Of a stretch of 64,000 nucleotides of DNA, positions 29,434-37,770 are shown one piece after another. The DNA comes from Thermotogota bacterium (GTDB lineage: Bacteria > Thermotogota > Thermotogae > Thermotogales > DSM-5069). Both the position numbers and the translations under genes were made by a program. The notes under the pieces are model-generated. The model was not told the origin of the DNA. It searched no databases and saw only the letters and a program-made list of their open reading frames with translations. The DNA lies in assembly GCA_029551145.1 (NCBI GenBank), contig JAKPGA010000024.1:1-64000 (forward strand), given 5' to 3'. Position 1 is the first letter of the stretch, and every line of letters begins with the position of its first letter.

Positions 29434-30621
29434 TCAAGGATTGAGCATCGTTACTTTGACAAGCTCTTTATCGGTCTGCAGCTTCTTGATGTACTCAGGT
29501 ATTTCTTCAAGTTTTACGGTCTTAGAGATTAACTTTGTCATATCCATTCCTGTTGCCATAAGGCTAATAACTCTTGGGAAATTACCATGTCCAGAGTGAC
29601 CTTGTGAACCAACTATCTGTGCGCGCCTCACTTGAAACACTTCGCCGGTTACTGGAATTTTTGCATCGGCTCTCGCAACTATCACGACGGTGGCGTTTAC
29701 ACCTCTCGCTCTCCAGATAGTCTCCTCTATGTCTTTCCACACAATCTGAGGCAAACCTGTGGCTTCCAAATAGATCTTGGCACCCATGCCATTCGTGCTG
29801 TCCAGAACAGCTTCTACGAAATTCTCCTTTGTTGGATCCAAAACTACATCTGCTCCCAGTTGCAACGCAAGTTTTCTTCTTGTTTCGGAAGGCTCTGAGA
29901 GTATAACCTTTGCCCCACCCGCTCTTTTGAGTACCGCGACTGCTGCGAGTCCTATTGGTCCTCCACCGAGAATAACCACGTTGTCCCCTGGTCTAATTCC
30001 CCCACCTCTTTCTATAACAGCGTTGTAGGCAACCGATGTGGGCTCAACCAGACTGCCAGCCAAAAACAACTTATCGCCTTGATAATCTTTCTCAAGTTCC
30101 TTCAAACTCCACAGGTATTTGGCATCAGATATCACGTACTTTGCGAAAGCACCGTCAATATCAAAGCCTATCTCATGAAGATTCTCACAGTGATTGGGAT
30201 AACCATCAGCACAAGGTCTACAATGGCCACACCAGAACATCTCTTCAGAAGTCACTGGTTCACCCGGTTCAAACCTCTTGTTTGTCCTTCTGTTTATCGC
30301 TTCAGGTCCAGCATCTACAACTATTCCTGAGAATTCGTGCCCGAGGGTCGCTGGAAAACCTGTCAAGCCGGGGTAAAGCATGTAGCCGTCTTGGTCTGCC
30401 TGTGCCATGTGAACATCGCTTCCGCAAATTCCACACGCTTTCACTTGGATCAAAACCTCCGTTGGTTTTTTGATCTTAGGTTCTGGAACATCCTCGACAA
30501 CGACTTGAGGGTATCTCCAGACTTTGCTACCAAGCCAACAAACCTTTCCCTCCACATCCTTTGGACCAAGCTTGAAACCTGGTCTTGGATCCCATTTGGC
30601 ATGCAACCTCACTGCTTTCAT
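29434..30621 (-). CDS. iolM: scyllo-Inosose 3-dehydrogenase (zinc alcohol dehydrogenase family)
   Basis: A 395-residue zinc-dependent medium-chain dehydrogenase, the length of T. maritima TM0412 (IolM). It has the catalytic-zinc CGICGSD and LGHEFSG motifs, the structural-zinc segment CGHCRPCADGYPNHC, and the NAD-binding ILGGGPIGLAAVAVLK. It should oxidise scyllo-inosose at C3 to the diketo-inositol used by IolN. Start ATG 30621 lies 6 nt after GGAGGG; the ATG two codons earlier touches that site. It is the first gene of the 16-gene minus operon. Confidence 0.85.
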   Translation of the reverse strand: MKAVRLHAKWDPRPGFKLGPKDVEGKVCWLGSKVWRYPQVVVEDVPEPKIKKPTEVLIQVKACGICGSDVHMAQADQDGYMLYPGLTGFPATLGHEFSGIVVDAGPEAINRRTNKRFEPGEPVTSEEMFWCGHCRPCADGYPNHCENLHEIGFDIDGAFAKYVISDAKYLWSLKELEKDYQGDKLFLAGSLVEPTSVAYNAVIERGGGIRPGDNVVILGGGPIGLAAVAVLKRAGGAKVILSEPSETRRKLALQLGADVVLDPTKENFVEAVLDSTNGMGAKIYLEATGLPQIVWKDIEETIWRARGVNATVVIVARADAKIPVTGEVFQVRRAQIVGSQGHSGHGNFPRVISLMATGMDMTKLISKTVKLEEIPEYIKKLQTDKELVKVTMLNP

Positions 30622-30865
30622 TCTCATCCCTCCTGCGGCAGCCGTATGGCCCCATTATTAAGTCTATCCATAGTTAACAGAACAGACAAATTTGAAAAAT
30701 GCCGTTCAGAAGGCTTTATACCGTTTTATCATTTCCTTGCTCCATCTATTTTCTGTTTTCTCATTCTTTCACGTGATTTTGTATGATTTCGAATTTGACT
30801 TTCGTAACCCAAACTGATACGATTCAGATGGAGGGATAGATTTATTCGCCGAAGAGAGAAGAAAT
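30622..30865. other. Divergent control region of the inositol/hexuronate locus
   Basis: The gap between iolM and the DeoR-type gene. It holds the plus-strand promoter at 30795-30823 and the ribosome site GGAGGG (30830-30835). For the minus operon a TTAATAAT stretch (30658-30665 region) could be a -10, but I find no matching -35. No clear inverted repeat for the DeoR regulator was recognised. Confidence 0.4.
30795..30823 (+). promoter_or_regulatory. Promoter for the DeoR-uxaE operon
   Basis: -35 TTGACT (30795-30800), 17-nt spacer, -10 TACGAT (30818-30823). Transcription would begin near 30830, on or next to the GGAGGG at 30830-30835, leaving an extremely short leader. Confidence 0.5.
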
Positions 30866-31606
30866 GTGATTCTTGATCTTTTACAAAAGAAAGGAAAGGT
30901 AACTGTTAACGAACTGACAAAACAGTTGAGGGTCAGCAGTGTGACGATAAGAAAGGATCTTGATTTCTTGGAAGCAAATGGTTCAATAGTTAGGACACAC
31001 GGTGGAGCAATGCTTCCTGATCATTCGCGTTCGGAATGGAATTTTCTAAAGAAAATACATCAGCGTGAGAATGAAAAGAAAAGAATAGCCAAGAAGATCG
31101 TCTCGCTCATCGAAGACGGTGATACGGTGATACTCGATAGCAGCAGTACAAACTACTACGCCACTTTCGAGCTTAGAAAATCAGATCTCTCAATGATCAC
31201 AGTCGTCACGAACAACGTTTTCATAGCCGGCAAATTGATAGAATTGGGCATAGAAGTACTCGTCCTCGGTGGTGTTGTGAGAGAGAACAGCTTGTCTCTC
31301 GTGGGTCCCTGGGCTTTGAGATTTCTGGAAGAAATCAATGTAGATAAGGCATTTTTGGGAACCACGGGTTTTTCTGCAGAAAAGGGCTTCATGACCCCAA
31401 GCGTCGTTGAAGCCGATGTGAAAAAAGCAATGATACGAAGCGCTTCGAAAGTATACATTGTGACAGATTCTACAAAGTTCAACCGTAGTGCCTTTGCTTC
31501 TTTTGCCTTACCTGAGGACATAGACGGTGTAATAACAGATGAAAATATACCGAAGGACTATGAAACTCTATTGATTGAAAGAGGCGTCCAGGTTTACAAG
31601 GCATGA
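30866..31606 (+). CDS. DeoR-family transcriptional regulator
   Basis: A DeoR-type sugar repressor: N-terminal winged helix (LQKKGKVTVNELTKQLRVSSVTIRKDL, HTH about 8-35) and a C-terminal isomerase-like effector domain with GDTVILDSSSTN and VVTNN. At 246 residues from GTG 30866 it lacks the usual first seven residues. Those residues (FAEERRN) are encoded in frame just upstream, after a good GGAGGG, but no ATG, GTG or TTG precedes them; a TTA stands where the start should be. Divergent from iolM and first in its operon, it probably controls both units in response to a sugar phosphate. The UxaE frame overlaps its end. Confidence 0.83.
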   Translation: MILDLLQKKGKVTVNELTKQLRVSSVTIRKDLDFLEANGSIVRTHGGAMLPDHSRSEWNFLKKIHQRENEKKRIAKKIVSLIEDGDTVILDSSSTNYYATFELRKSDLSMITVVTNNVFIAGKLIELGIEVLVLGGVVRENSLSLVGPWALRFLEEINVDKAFLGTTGFSAEKGFMTPSVVEADVKKAMIRSASKVYIVTDSTKFNRSAFASFALPEDIDGVITDENIPKDYETLLIERGVQVYKA

Positions 31607-31620
31607 AAGGGGATGTGAGT

Positions 31621-33099
31621 ATGAGGGAACAAATTGATCTTCTTTTCAAGGAATTCGAAAAACTGACTGCAGGGAAGTATCAAATTTATCCTGAATCAGT
31701 GCATCATTTTGAAGGCTCGAATTTGTTTATGTGCAAAGATAAAGATAAGAAGCTACTCGTGATAATAGGCAAAAAAGGCATATGTGAGAAATTCACAGCC
31801 AGCAAGATCGGCGAGATAGAGAACCTCGATGTAGTTCTTTGCCAACTGTCGCATGAGAACTGCGAAGTGATAAAAGAACTCCTTGGCTTACGTCCAAGCA
31901 GGTGCACGAAAAAGACTTCATTTGGCTTTGGTGACAGACTTGGTATTGCCACACCTGCACATGCCTCAGCTTCAAAGGATCACGATATTTTTCCAATCTT
32001 TGCCCAACAGTCCGTGAGGGAGCTTTCCAGAACACAAAGAACCTTCAGAGACGTGCTGGACAGTGCTGTGTGGGGTGTCTTTGAAAGCGGGTATCGCGAA
32101 AACTTCGGAGCTGACGCGGACCATGTCAAACACACCGAAGATCTGTTAATCGCTGCGCATGAAGGTTATACCATGTACACGTTGGATCCATCTGATTACG
32201 TAAAAGATGTAAGCAAGATGAATCAAAAAGAAATCACCGAGTTCTACCAATCACACCCGGAAAGAAGAGAACTGGAGGCAAGGTACTTGGGAAAAACCTT
32301 CAGTCTTTCAAAGGAAAAACTCGTTATGAGTGAAGAAGATTTCGTAAAAATCTTTGTCACCTACATCGACGTTTTGGAACACGTTGTGAAATGCTATGAT
32401 GCTCTCAGAGGTGTAAGAAGGGATTTCGATCTTGAAGTATCGATAGATGAAACTTCGACACCAACGACTCCGCTTGCTCACATATTCATAGTGCAGGAAC
32501 TGAGGAGAAGAGGAGTCGATTTCCAAACACTCGCTCCAAGATTTGTTGGCCAATGGCAAAAGGGTATAGATTATATAGGGGACCTTTCGATTCTCGAGAA
32601 AGAAATATCAATTCACAGTGAGATAGCAAAAATCCTTTCTGGTTACAAACTCTCACTGCACTCAGGAAGTGATAAATTCAGTGTATATCCTATTTTCGCA
32701 AGATACACCGAAGGCAACCTGCATGTCAAAACAGCGGGAACGAGTTACTTGCAGGCCATGAGAGCAATAGCTGTGACAGATGCTTCGTTGTATCGACAGA
32801 TTCACAAATATGCGCTCACACGTTTTGAAGCAGATAAAGCATCGTATCATGTGACAACAGATCTGAGTAAAGTTCCTGATGTCGACAAGATCAGTGACAC
32901 AGACCTTTCAAAACTCTTCCAAATGCCGGATGCCCGTCAATTGATCCACATAACTTACGGTTCTGTGCTCACGGCGAAGGAATCGGGACATTATCTATTC
33001 AGAGATCGTATTTTCAAGGTTCTTTTCGAAAACGAAAGGCTACACTATGAATTCGTGAAAGATCATATGGAAAAACATCTTGATTTATTGAAAATCTGA
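31621..33099 (+). CDS. uxaE: Tagaturonate epimerase
   Basis: A 492-residue member of the UxaE family, matching my memory of T. maritima TM0440, which interconverts D-tagaturonate and D-fructuronate. Recognisable segments are FGFGDRLGIATPAHA, YRENFGADADHVKHTEDL, SIDETSTPTTPLAH and LHSGSDKFSVYP, with conserved His/Asp residues likely to hold the metal. It links the product of IolO (tagaturonate) and of galacturonate isomerisation to fructuronate. ATG 31621 lies 6 nt after AAAGGGGAT. The next gene starts 14 nt after the stop. Confidence 0.85.
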   Translation: MREQIDLLFKEFEKLTAGKYQIYPESVHHFEGSNLFMCKDKDKKLLVIIGKKGICEKFTASKIGEIENLDVVLCQLSHENCEVIKELLGLRPSRCTKKTSFGFGDRLGIATPAHASASKDHDIFPIFAQQSVRELSRTQRTFRDVLDSAVWGVFESGYRENFGADADHVKHTEDLLIAAHEGYTMYTLDPSDYVKDVSKMNQKEITEFYQSHPERRELEARYLGKTFSLSKEKLVMSEEDFVKIFVTYIDVLEHVVKCYDALRGVRRDFDLEVSIDETSTPTTPLAHIFIVQELRRRGVDFQTLAPRFVGQWQKGIDYIGDLSILEKEISIHSEIAKILSGYKLSLHSGSDKFSVYPIFARYTEGNLHVKTAGTSYLQAMRAIAVTDASLYRQIHKYALTRFEADKASYHVTTDLSKVPDVDKISDTDLSKLFQMPDARQLIHITYGSVLTAKESGHYLFRDRIFKVLFENERLHYEFVKDHMEKHLDLLKI

Positions 33100-33113
33100 A
33101 AGGAGTGTTCAAG

Positions 33114-33938
33114 ATGAAGGAAGCTTACAAATTGTTCAGTCTGGATGGAAAGGTTGTGGTGATAACAGGTGGTGCGGGTATCTTGGGTTCGGCAATAGGT
33201 AAAGGGTTAGCAAGATTTGGAGCAAAGGTCGCAGTATGCGATATCAAGAATTTCGATGCAGTGGCCCTTGATTTGCAAAAGGCCGGTTTTGAAGCAAAAG
33301 GTTATCACATGGATGTGCTAAATCTGGAAAGCATCAGACAGGCATGCGATGAAATCTTAAAGGACTTTGGCAAAGTTGATGTTTTGCTCAACGCTGCGGG
33401 AGGAAATATGCCCCAAGCCACAACATCCACTGAACTGAGCTTTTTCGATCTGCCATTGGATGCCTTGCAGAAAGTGGTTGGGCTGAATTTGTTTGGTGGA
33501 GCCATATTACCATCACAGATATTTGGCAAGTTCATGGTGAATAGAAAAGAAGGTGGTTCCATCATAAACATTTCTTCGATGTCGGCTTTCAGACCTTTAA
33601 CACGAACGGTAGGTTATTCCGCCGCAAAAGCCGCGGTGAGTAACTTCACACAGTGGCTCGCGGTTCATCTTGCAATGGAATACAACAAAAATCTGAGAGT
33701 CAACGCGATTGCACCCGGGTTCTTCTTAACACAACAAAATAAATACCTGTTGCTGGATGAGCAGGGAAATCTCACCGCCAGAGGGAAGGCGATAATAGAT
33801 CACACACCTATGGGTAGGTTTGGGGATCCCGACGATCTCATAGGAGTTTGTGTGTGGCTTGCTTCAGACGCATCAAAATTCGTCACAGGTGCTGTCATTC
33901 CTATAGATGGCGGCTTCAATGCGTATTCCGGCGTGTGA
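33114..33938 (+). CDS. SDR-family hexuronate reductase (fructuronate/mannonate oxidoreductase type)
   Basis: A 274-residue SDR with TGGAGILGSAIGKGL (cofactor site), an NAAGGNMP variant of the NNAG motif, ISSMSAF (Ser), GYSAAKAAV (Tyr, Lys) and a GAVIPIDGGFNAYSG C-terminus. The FSLDGKVVVITGGAG start and the NAAGGN motif are typical of SDR-type D-mannonate oxidoreductases (UxuB/YjmF). Following UxaE, it would reduce fructuronate to mannonate. ATG 33114 follows AAAGGAG by 8 nt. Confidence 0.78.
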   Translation: MKEAYKLFSLDGKVVVITGGAGILGSAIGKGLARFGAKVAVCDIKNFDAVALDLQKAGFEAKGYHMDVLNLESIRQACDEILKDFGKVDVLLNAAGGNMPQATTSTELSFFDLPLDALQKVVGLNLFGGAILPSQIFGKFMVNRKEGGSIINISSMSAFRPLTRTVGYSAAKAAVSNFTQWLAVHLAMEYNKNLRVNAIAPGFFLTQQNKYLLLDEQGNLTARGKAIIDHTPMGRFGDPDDLIGVCVWLASDASKFVTGAVIPIDGGFNAYSGV

Positions 33939-33951
33939 GGAAGGTGTAGTG

Positions 33952-35229
33952 ATGAGCTTTGTCGAGAATCTTTCAGGTGAGTTGAGCTCAAAGGAGCTTT
34001 CACAGATAGTCGAGCAGATGTTGCCAGATAAGAGGCTCGAGAAAGTGCTTTTGATACACCCAGATTACACACGCCAGGATTTCTCGGACAAGCTGGTTCC
34101 CCTGATTGTCAAGCATCTCAAAGCAAGGGGATTGAAGGTTCTCCATACCCTGAATGCCAGTGGTACTCATCGTGCCATGACTGAGAAGGAGATTAGAAAG
34201 AAACTTGGACTTTATCAAGAGCAATTCGTCTTTTTCAATCATGAATACGCAAATCCTGATGCCTTGACGACTGTCGGAACTTTGGGCAGAGAATTTGTGA
34301 GCGAAAAGACCATGGGAGATCTCCAGGAACCATTACCAGTAACACTGAACAAGCTGTTCTTTGAAAAATACGATCTGATTATCGTCCTAAGTGGCACTTC
34401 TCCCCATGAATCTACAGGCTTTTCAGGAGGTTTAAAATCGATTATACCCGGCATCGCGGGACCTGATGTTGTTGGACTTTTCCACTGGGCTGCTGTTCTC
34501 ATTGGCATTCCAAGGATCATTGGTTCAGAGGATAATCCAGCGCGAGAAGTCATCAACGAAGCCTGCAAGATAGCCTTCGAAAAGATCAATTCACTGGTCC
34601 TGTTCCTGAACATGGTCTATGAAGAAACCGACAATGGAATCGTTCCAAAAGGTCTTTACACAGGCTTTGGGTTCGAAGGTTCCTTGCAGGCATACAAACA
34701 AGCGGTGAAAGCCAGCCAGAGGATACACATAATCTACTTGGATAAACCCGTTAGGACGGCGGTACAGGTCATAGGGGAAAACTACGACGAAATTTGGACT
34801 GCCGGGAAAGGGTCTTACAAGCTTCAAAGACCGGGTGTTCTTCTACCGGATGGGGAAATCATAATCTATGCACCGCATATCAAAACCTTTCATTCAAACC
34901 CGCAAATGGACAGCGCGATACGCCAAATAGGTTACCACTGCAAGGGTTATGTAAAACAATTCATAAAGAAACACCCAAGATTCGATCTGAACGTTGCGGC
35001 ACATGTCATAAATGTGAGAGGTGACGGCACCTTTGATGCGGTGACAGGAAGAGAAGAATTCGCTTTCAAGGTAACACTTGCGACATCTATATCGAAACAA
35101 GAATGCGAAGCAGTCGGGCTTTCATACCGCGATCCAAGATCGATCGAAAAAGAGGATTTTCAATCAGATGACTGCCTCTGGATCGAACATGGTGGAAAAT
35201 TCCTTTACGATCTGAAAAAGGAGGCATAG
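33952..35229 (+). CDS. LarA-like nickel-dependent hydroxyacid racemase/epimerase
   Basis: A 425-residue member of the lactate racemase LarA superfamily (DUF2088). Residues expected from Lactobacillus plantarum LarA are in place: GTHR (His73-Arg74), NHEY (His97), and His152, Lys162 and His178 in the PHESTGFSGGLKSIIPG segment and beyond, with the same 10- and 16-residue spacings as LarA His174-Lys184-His200. Lys162 would carry the nickel-pincer cofactor. Homologues racemise or 2-epimerise various 2-hydroxyacids. In this hexuronate operon a sugar acid, for example mannonate to gluconate, is the logical substrate (inference). No larBCE cofactor genes are in the window. ATG 33952 follows GGAAGGTG. 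Confidence 0.85.
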   Translation: MSFVENLSGELSSKELSQIVEQMLPDKRLEKVLLIHPDYTRQDFSDKLVPLIVKHLKARGLKVLHTLNASGTHRAMTEKEIRKKLGLYQEQFVFFNHEYANPDALTTVGTLGREFVSEKTMGDLQEPLPVTLNKLFFEKYDLIIVLSGTSPHESTGFSGGLKSIIPGIAGPDVVGLFHWAAVLIGIPRIIGSEDNPAREVINEACKIAFEKINSLVLFLNMVYEETDNGIVPKGLYTGFGFEGSLQAYKQAVKASQRIHIIYLDKPVRTAVQVIGENYDEIWTAGKGSYKLQRPGVLLPDGEIIIYAPHIKTFHSNPQMDSAIRQIGYHCKGYVKQFIKKHPRFDLNVAAHVINVRGDGTFDAVTGREEFAFKVTLATSISKQECEAVGLSYRDPRSIEKEDFQSDDCLWIEHGGKFLYDLKKEA

Positions 35230-35232
35230 AAG

Positions 35233-36555
35233 ATGAGAAATGTTGTGATTGCCCAATCTGGCGGACCAACATCTGTTATAAACAACAGTCTACGTGGTGC
35301 GATTGAGACCTTCATGAACAGTGGTAAGGTAGGCAAGATCTATGGTGCGAGGATGGGTATACTGGGAGTTTTGAATGAAGAACTCATCGACATCAGTGCT
35401 CAAGAACCTATGCAGATCAAACTCCTCGAAAAAACCCCTTCGGCTGGTGTCTTAGGAAGTTGCAGGTACAAAATCAAATCTCAAGAAGATTTAGAAAGAA
35501 TTGTCGAGGTTTTCAAAGCACACAATGTGGGATATTTTCTTTACTGTGGTGGCGAAGATTCTATGGACACGGCAAACAAAGTGAGTCAACTCGCCCACGA
35601 AAAGGGACTTGAGGTCATCTGTGTAGGTATTCCAAAGACAATAGACAACGATCTTGGTGGCAAACTCCAACCAGACGGTACCTTTGCAATATGTGACCAC
35701 GATCCTGGTTATGGAAGCGTTGCGAGAAACACGGCGATGAATGTCCTTGAAGCTAACGAAGAGAATAAGGCAAGCTACACAAGTGATCCCGTTCTTGTGA
35801 TAGGAGTTATGGGCAGGAAAATGGGATTCATAACGGCTTCGGCGAGACTGGCTGATCCAAGCAGAGAGATGCCACTGTTGGTAATCCTTCCCGAGGCATT
35901 GTCTCAAGATGACTATAAATCCAACCTCGAATACATCACCGAAAAGGTCAATGAAACACTCAAAGACCACAAAAGATGCATCATCGTCATTGGTGAAGGT
36001 GTCAATGTCGGTGATCTGGGAATACTGAAAGACAGCTTTGGTCACGCACAGTTCAGTGCCGCTGAGAGAAGCGCCGAACAAGTACTGGCGAATTACTTGA
36101 ATGGCCTCGATAGGAAAGATGAAAAGGGAAGGGCGAAAAGTAGGCTCGTTGTCCCTGGCATTGCGAGGTATGAAAAACCGGGAACAAGACAGAGAAGAGA
36201 GATTGCGTATATCTCAGAAGTGGATTTGAAAGAAGCTTATGAAGTTGGTGCATTCGCAGCAAAACTTGCGCTCAATGGTGAAACAGGCTATATGGCAACG
36301 ATTCTGAGAGTGCCCGGTCGGGAATATGCGGTTGAATACTCGAAAATACCGTTGAGTGTCGTAGCAAACTCTGCAAGGGAATTTCCAAGAGAATGGATAA
36401 GTGATAACAAAGTCGACGTTACAGATGACTTCATCAAATGGGCAATGCCTTTGATAGGCGGTCCACTGCCTGAGTTTGCCAACTTCAAGCAGATAATGGC
36501 ACCAAAACTTTGTGCTTCGTACGTCCCCACAGGTTTAAGACAACAAGGAGCGTGA
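35233..36555 (+). CDS. Phosphofructokinase-family kinase, pyrophosphate type, unusual GGED motif
   Basis: A 440-residue PFK-A superfamily enzyme. Motifs: AQSGGPTSVIN (7-17), GGEDS (106-110), PKTIDND (134-140), MGRKMG and GEGVN. In E. coli numbering the residues at 104 and 124 are Asp and Lys, the pair that marks pyrophosphate rather than ATP as donor. The preceding Asp103, a Mg2+ ligand and otherwise invariant, is Glu here. The start ATG 35233 lies 3 nt after the LarA-like stop (AAAGGAGG upstream). Placed between a LarA-like epimerase and a phosphatase, it may phosphorylate a sugar acid or other ketose rather than serve glycolysis; this is not provable from sequence. Confidence 0.8.
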   Translation: MRNVVIAQSGGPTSVINNSLRGAIETFMNSGKVGKIYGARMGILGVLNEELIDISAQEPMQIKLLEKTPSAGVLGSCRYKIKSQEDLERIVEVFKAHNVGYFLYCGGEDSMDTANKVSQLAHEKGLEVICVGIPKTIDNDLGGKLQPDGTFAICDHDPGYGSVARNTAMNVLEANEENKASYTSDPVLVIGVMGRKMGFITASARLADPSREMPLLVILPEALSQDDYKSNLEYITEKVNETLKDHKRCIIVIGEGVNVGDLGILKDSFGHAQFSAAERSAEQVLANYLNGLDRKDEKGRAKSRLVVPGIARYEKPGTRQRREIAYISEVDLKEAYEVGAFAAKLALNGETGYMATILRVPGREYAVEYSKIPLSVVANSAREFPREWISDNKVDVTDDFIKWAMPLIGGPLPEFANFKQIMAPKLCASYVPTGLRQQGA

Positions 36556-36559
36556 GTCG

Positions 36560-37606
36560 ATGGCGTACGTCAGATTAACACAGAAAGATCTGAAAGAAAA
36601 ACCAAGAGAACAACTGCTGAATTTCAAAAGAAAAAGGAAATTCTTGATAGCGATCGACACAGATGGATGTGTCACGGATAACATGAATGGAAAGCAAATT
36701 CTGATCTTCCATCCGCATTTCATGGAATTCTACAATCTATGGGAGATAGAATCATACTACAGAGAAATCGCAGAATACTACAATCTTTTTTCTGAACATC
36801 GAGGTTGCAATAGATTTATCGCCATTCAATTGATCCTGCGCGCTCTGTACAGCAGAAAAGATGTGAAAGATGTAGTTGAGCGAAAAAACATAAAATTGCC
36901 AGATCTGAGCCTCGTTGAAGATTTCATAGAATATGCAAAAGGCAAGAATCTGGGACTTGGTAATCAAGCATTGGAAAAGTACATCAACGAAGAGAGACCC
37001 AAAACCTTTGGCTTGTACAAATTACTTGGATGGAGCGAGGCAGTCAACAGAACCTTTCCACATATTTCAGCCGAAATACCCCCATTCGATGGCGTTGAAG
37101 AGGCCGTAAAGCTTATGTCCAAACACGCAGATATCATAATTGTTTCACAGACACCTTATGATGATCTTGCGGATTACTGGGAAAAATACAACCTTGCAGA
37201 GTACATAGATCTCATCGCAGGTCAAGAGATGGGAACAAAGGCTCAGCACATAGAACTTGCCAAAAAAGCAGGTGGGTATAAAGATGACGAAGTTCTCATG
37301 ATAGGCGATGCGATAGGCGATCTGAAAGCCGTTAAGTCAAACAACGGTTTGTTCTATCCTATCGTACCTGGAGAAGAAGAAAAATCGTGGCGCGAATTTC
37401 CAGAAGCATTCGAAAGATTTCTACATGGGAATTATGCCGGAGAGTATGAACAAAGTCTCATGCACAATTTCAATGAAGTGCTTTCACAAAAAGAACCATG
37501 GGATCAACCAGGATATGATCACATTGAGCATTACAAGAAGTATCAAAATCTGAGAATACAGTTGTACAAGAAATTCAATCCCGCTGGAAGATTATTTGTT
37601 GTATAA
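36560..37606 (+). CDS. HAD-superfamily hydrolase, large
   Basis: A 348-residue HAD protein. Motif I is DTDGCVTD (about 33-40), with nucleophile and acid/base aspartates; motif II is IIVSQTP (Ser), the lysine is likely in GTKAQHIELAKKAG and motif IV is MIGDAIGDLKAV. A long helical insertion between motifs I and II (about 45-180) is probably the cap. It is last in the hexuronate operon, 4 nt after the kinase. Pairing with a PPi-type kinase suggests a phosphatase on the same sugar-phosphate pool; true substrate unknown. Confidence 0.72.
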   Translation: MAYVRLTQKDLKEKPREQLLNFKRKRKFLIAIDTDGCVTDNMNGKQILIFHPHFMEFYNLWEIESYYREIAEYYNLFSEHRGCNRFIAIQLILRALYSRKDVKDVVERKNIKLPDLSLVEDFIEYAKGKNLGLGNQALEKYINEERPKTFGLYKLLGWSEAVNRTFPHISAEIPPFDGVEEAVKLMSKHADIIIVSQTPYDDLADYWEKYNLAEYIDLIAGQEMGTKAQHIELAKKAGGYKDDEVLMIGDAIGDLKAVKSNNGLFYPIVPGEEEKSWREFPEAFERFLHGNYAGEYEQSLMHNFNEVLSQKEPWDQPGYDHIEHYKKYQNLRIQLYKKFNPAGRLFVV

Positions 37607-37626
37607 GCCGCTTGTGAAGGCGGCTT
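37605..37626 (+). terminator. Probable terminator of the uxaE operon
   Basis: Perfect 7-bp stem AAGCCGC/GCGGCTT with an 8-nt loop directly after the HAD stop codon, followed by AATTTC. The T-run is weak, so termination may be partial. Confidence 0.55.
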
Positions 37627-37770
37627 AATTTCTGCCATTTTACATAGAACAAAGGTTGATGAATAGACTTGCTCTAATGATTTTTTAATAACGGGACAGT
37701 ATTTTTTGTCTCAACGGTGTCCTACCGATTGAAAGGAAGGACACGATATGTGCATAAGGGGGGATAGACA

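Noticed and set aside
35491-36081. Open frame of 196 codons on the minus strand, opposite the PFK-like gene
   Set aside because: Shadow of a strongly conserved coding sequence, no ribosome site.
37719-37743. GTGTCCT/AGGACAC repeat as a CRISPR repeat or riboswitch
   Set aside because: One copy only, no spacers; too short and without conserved riboswitch features.
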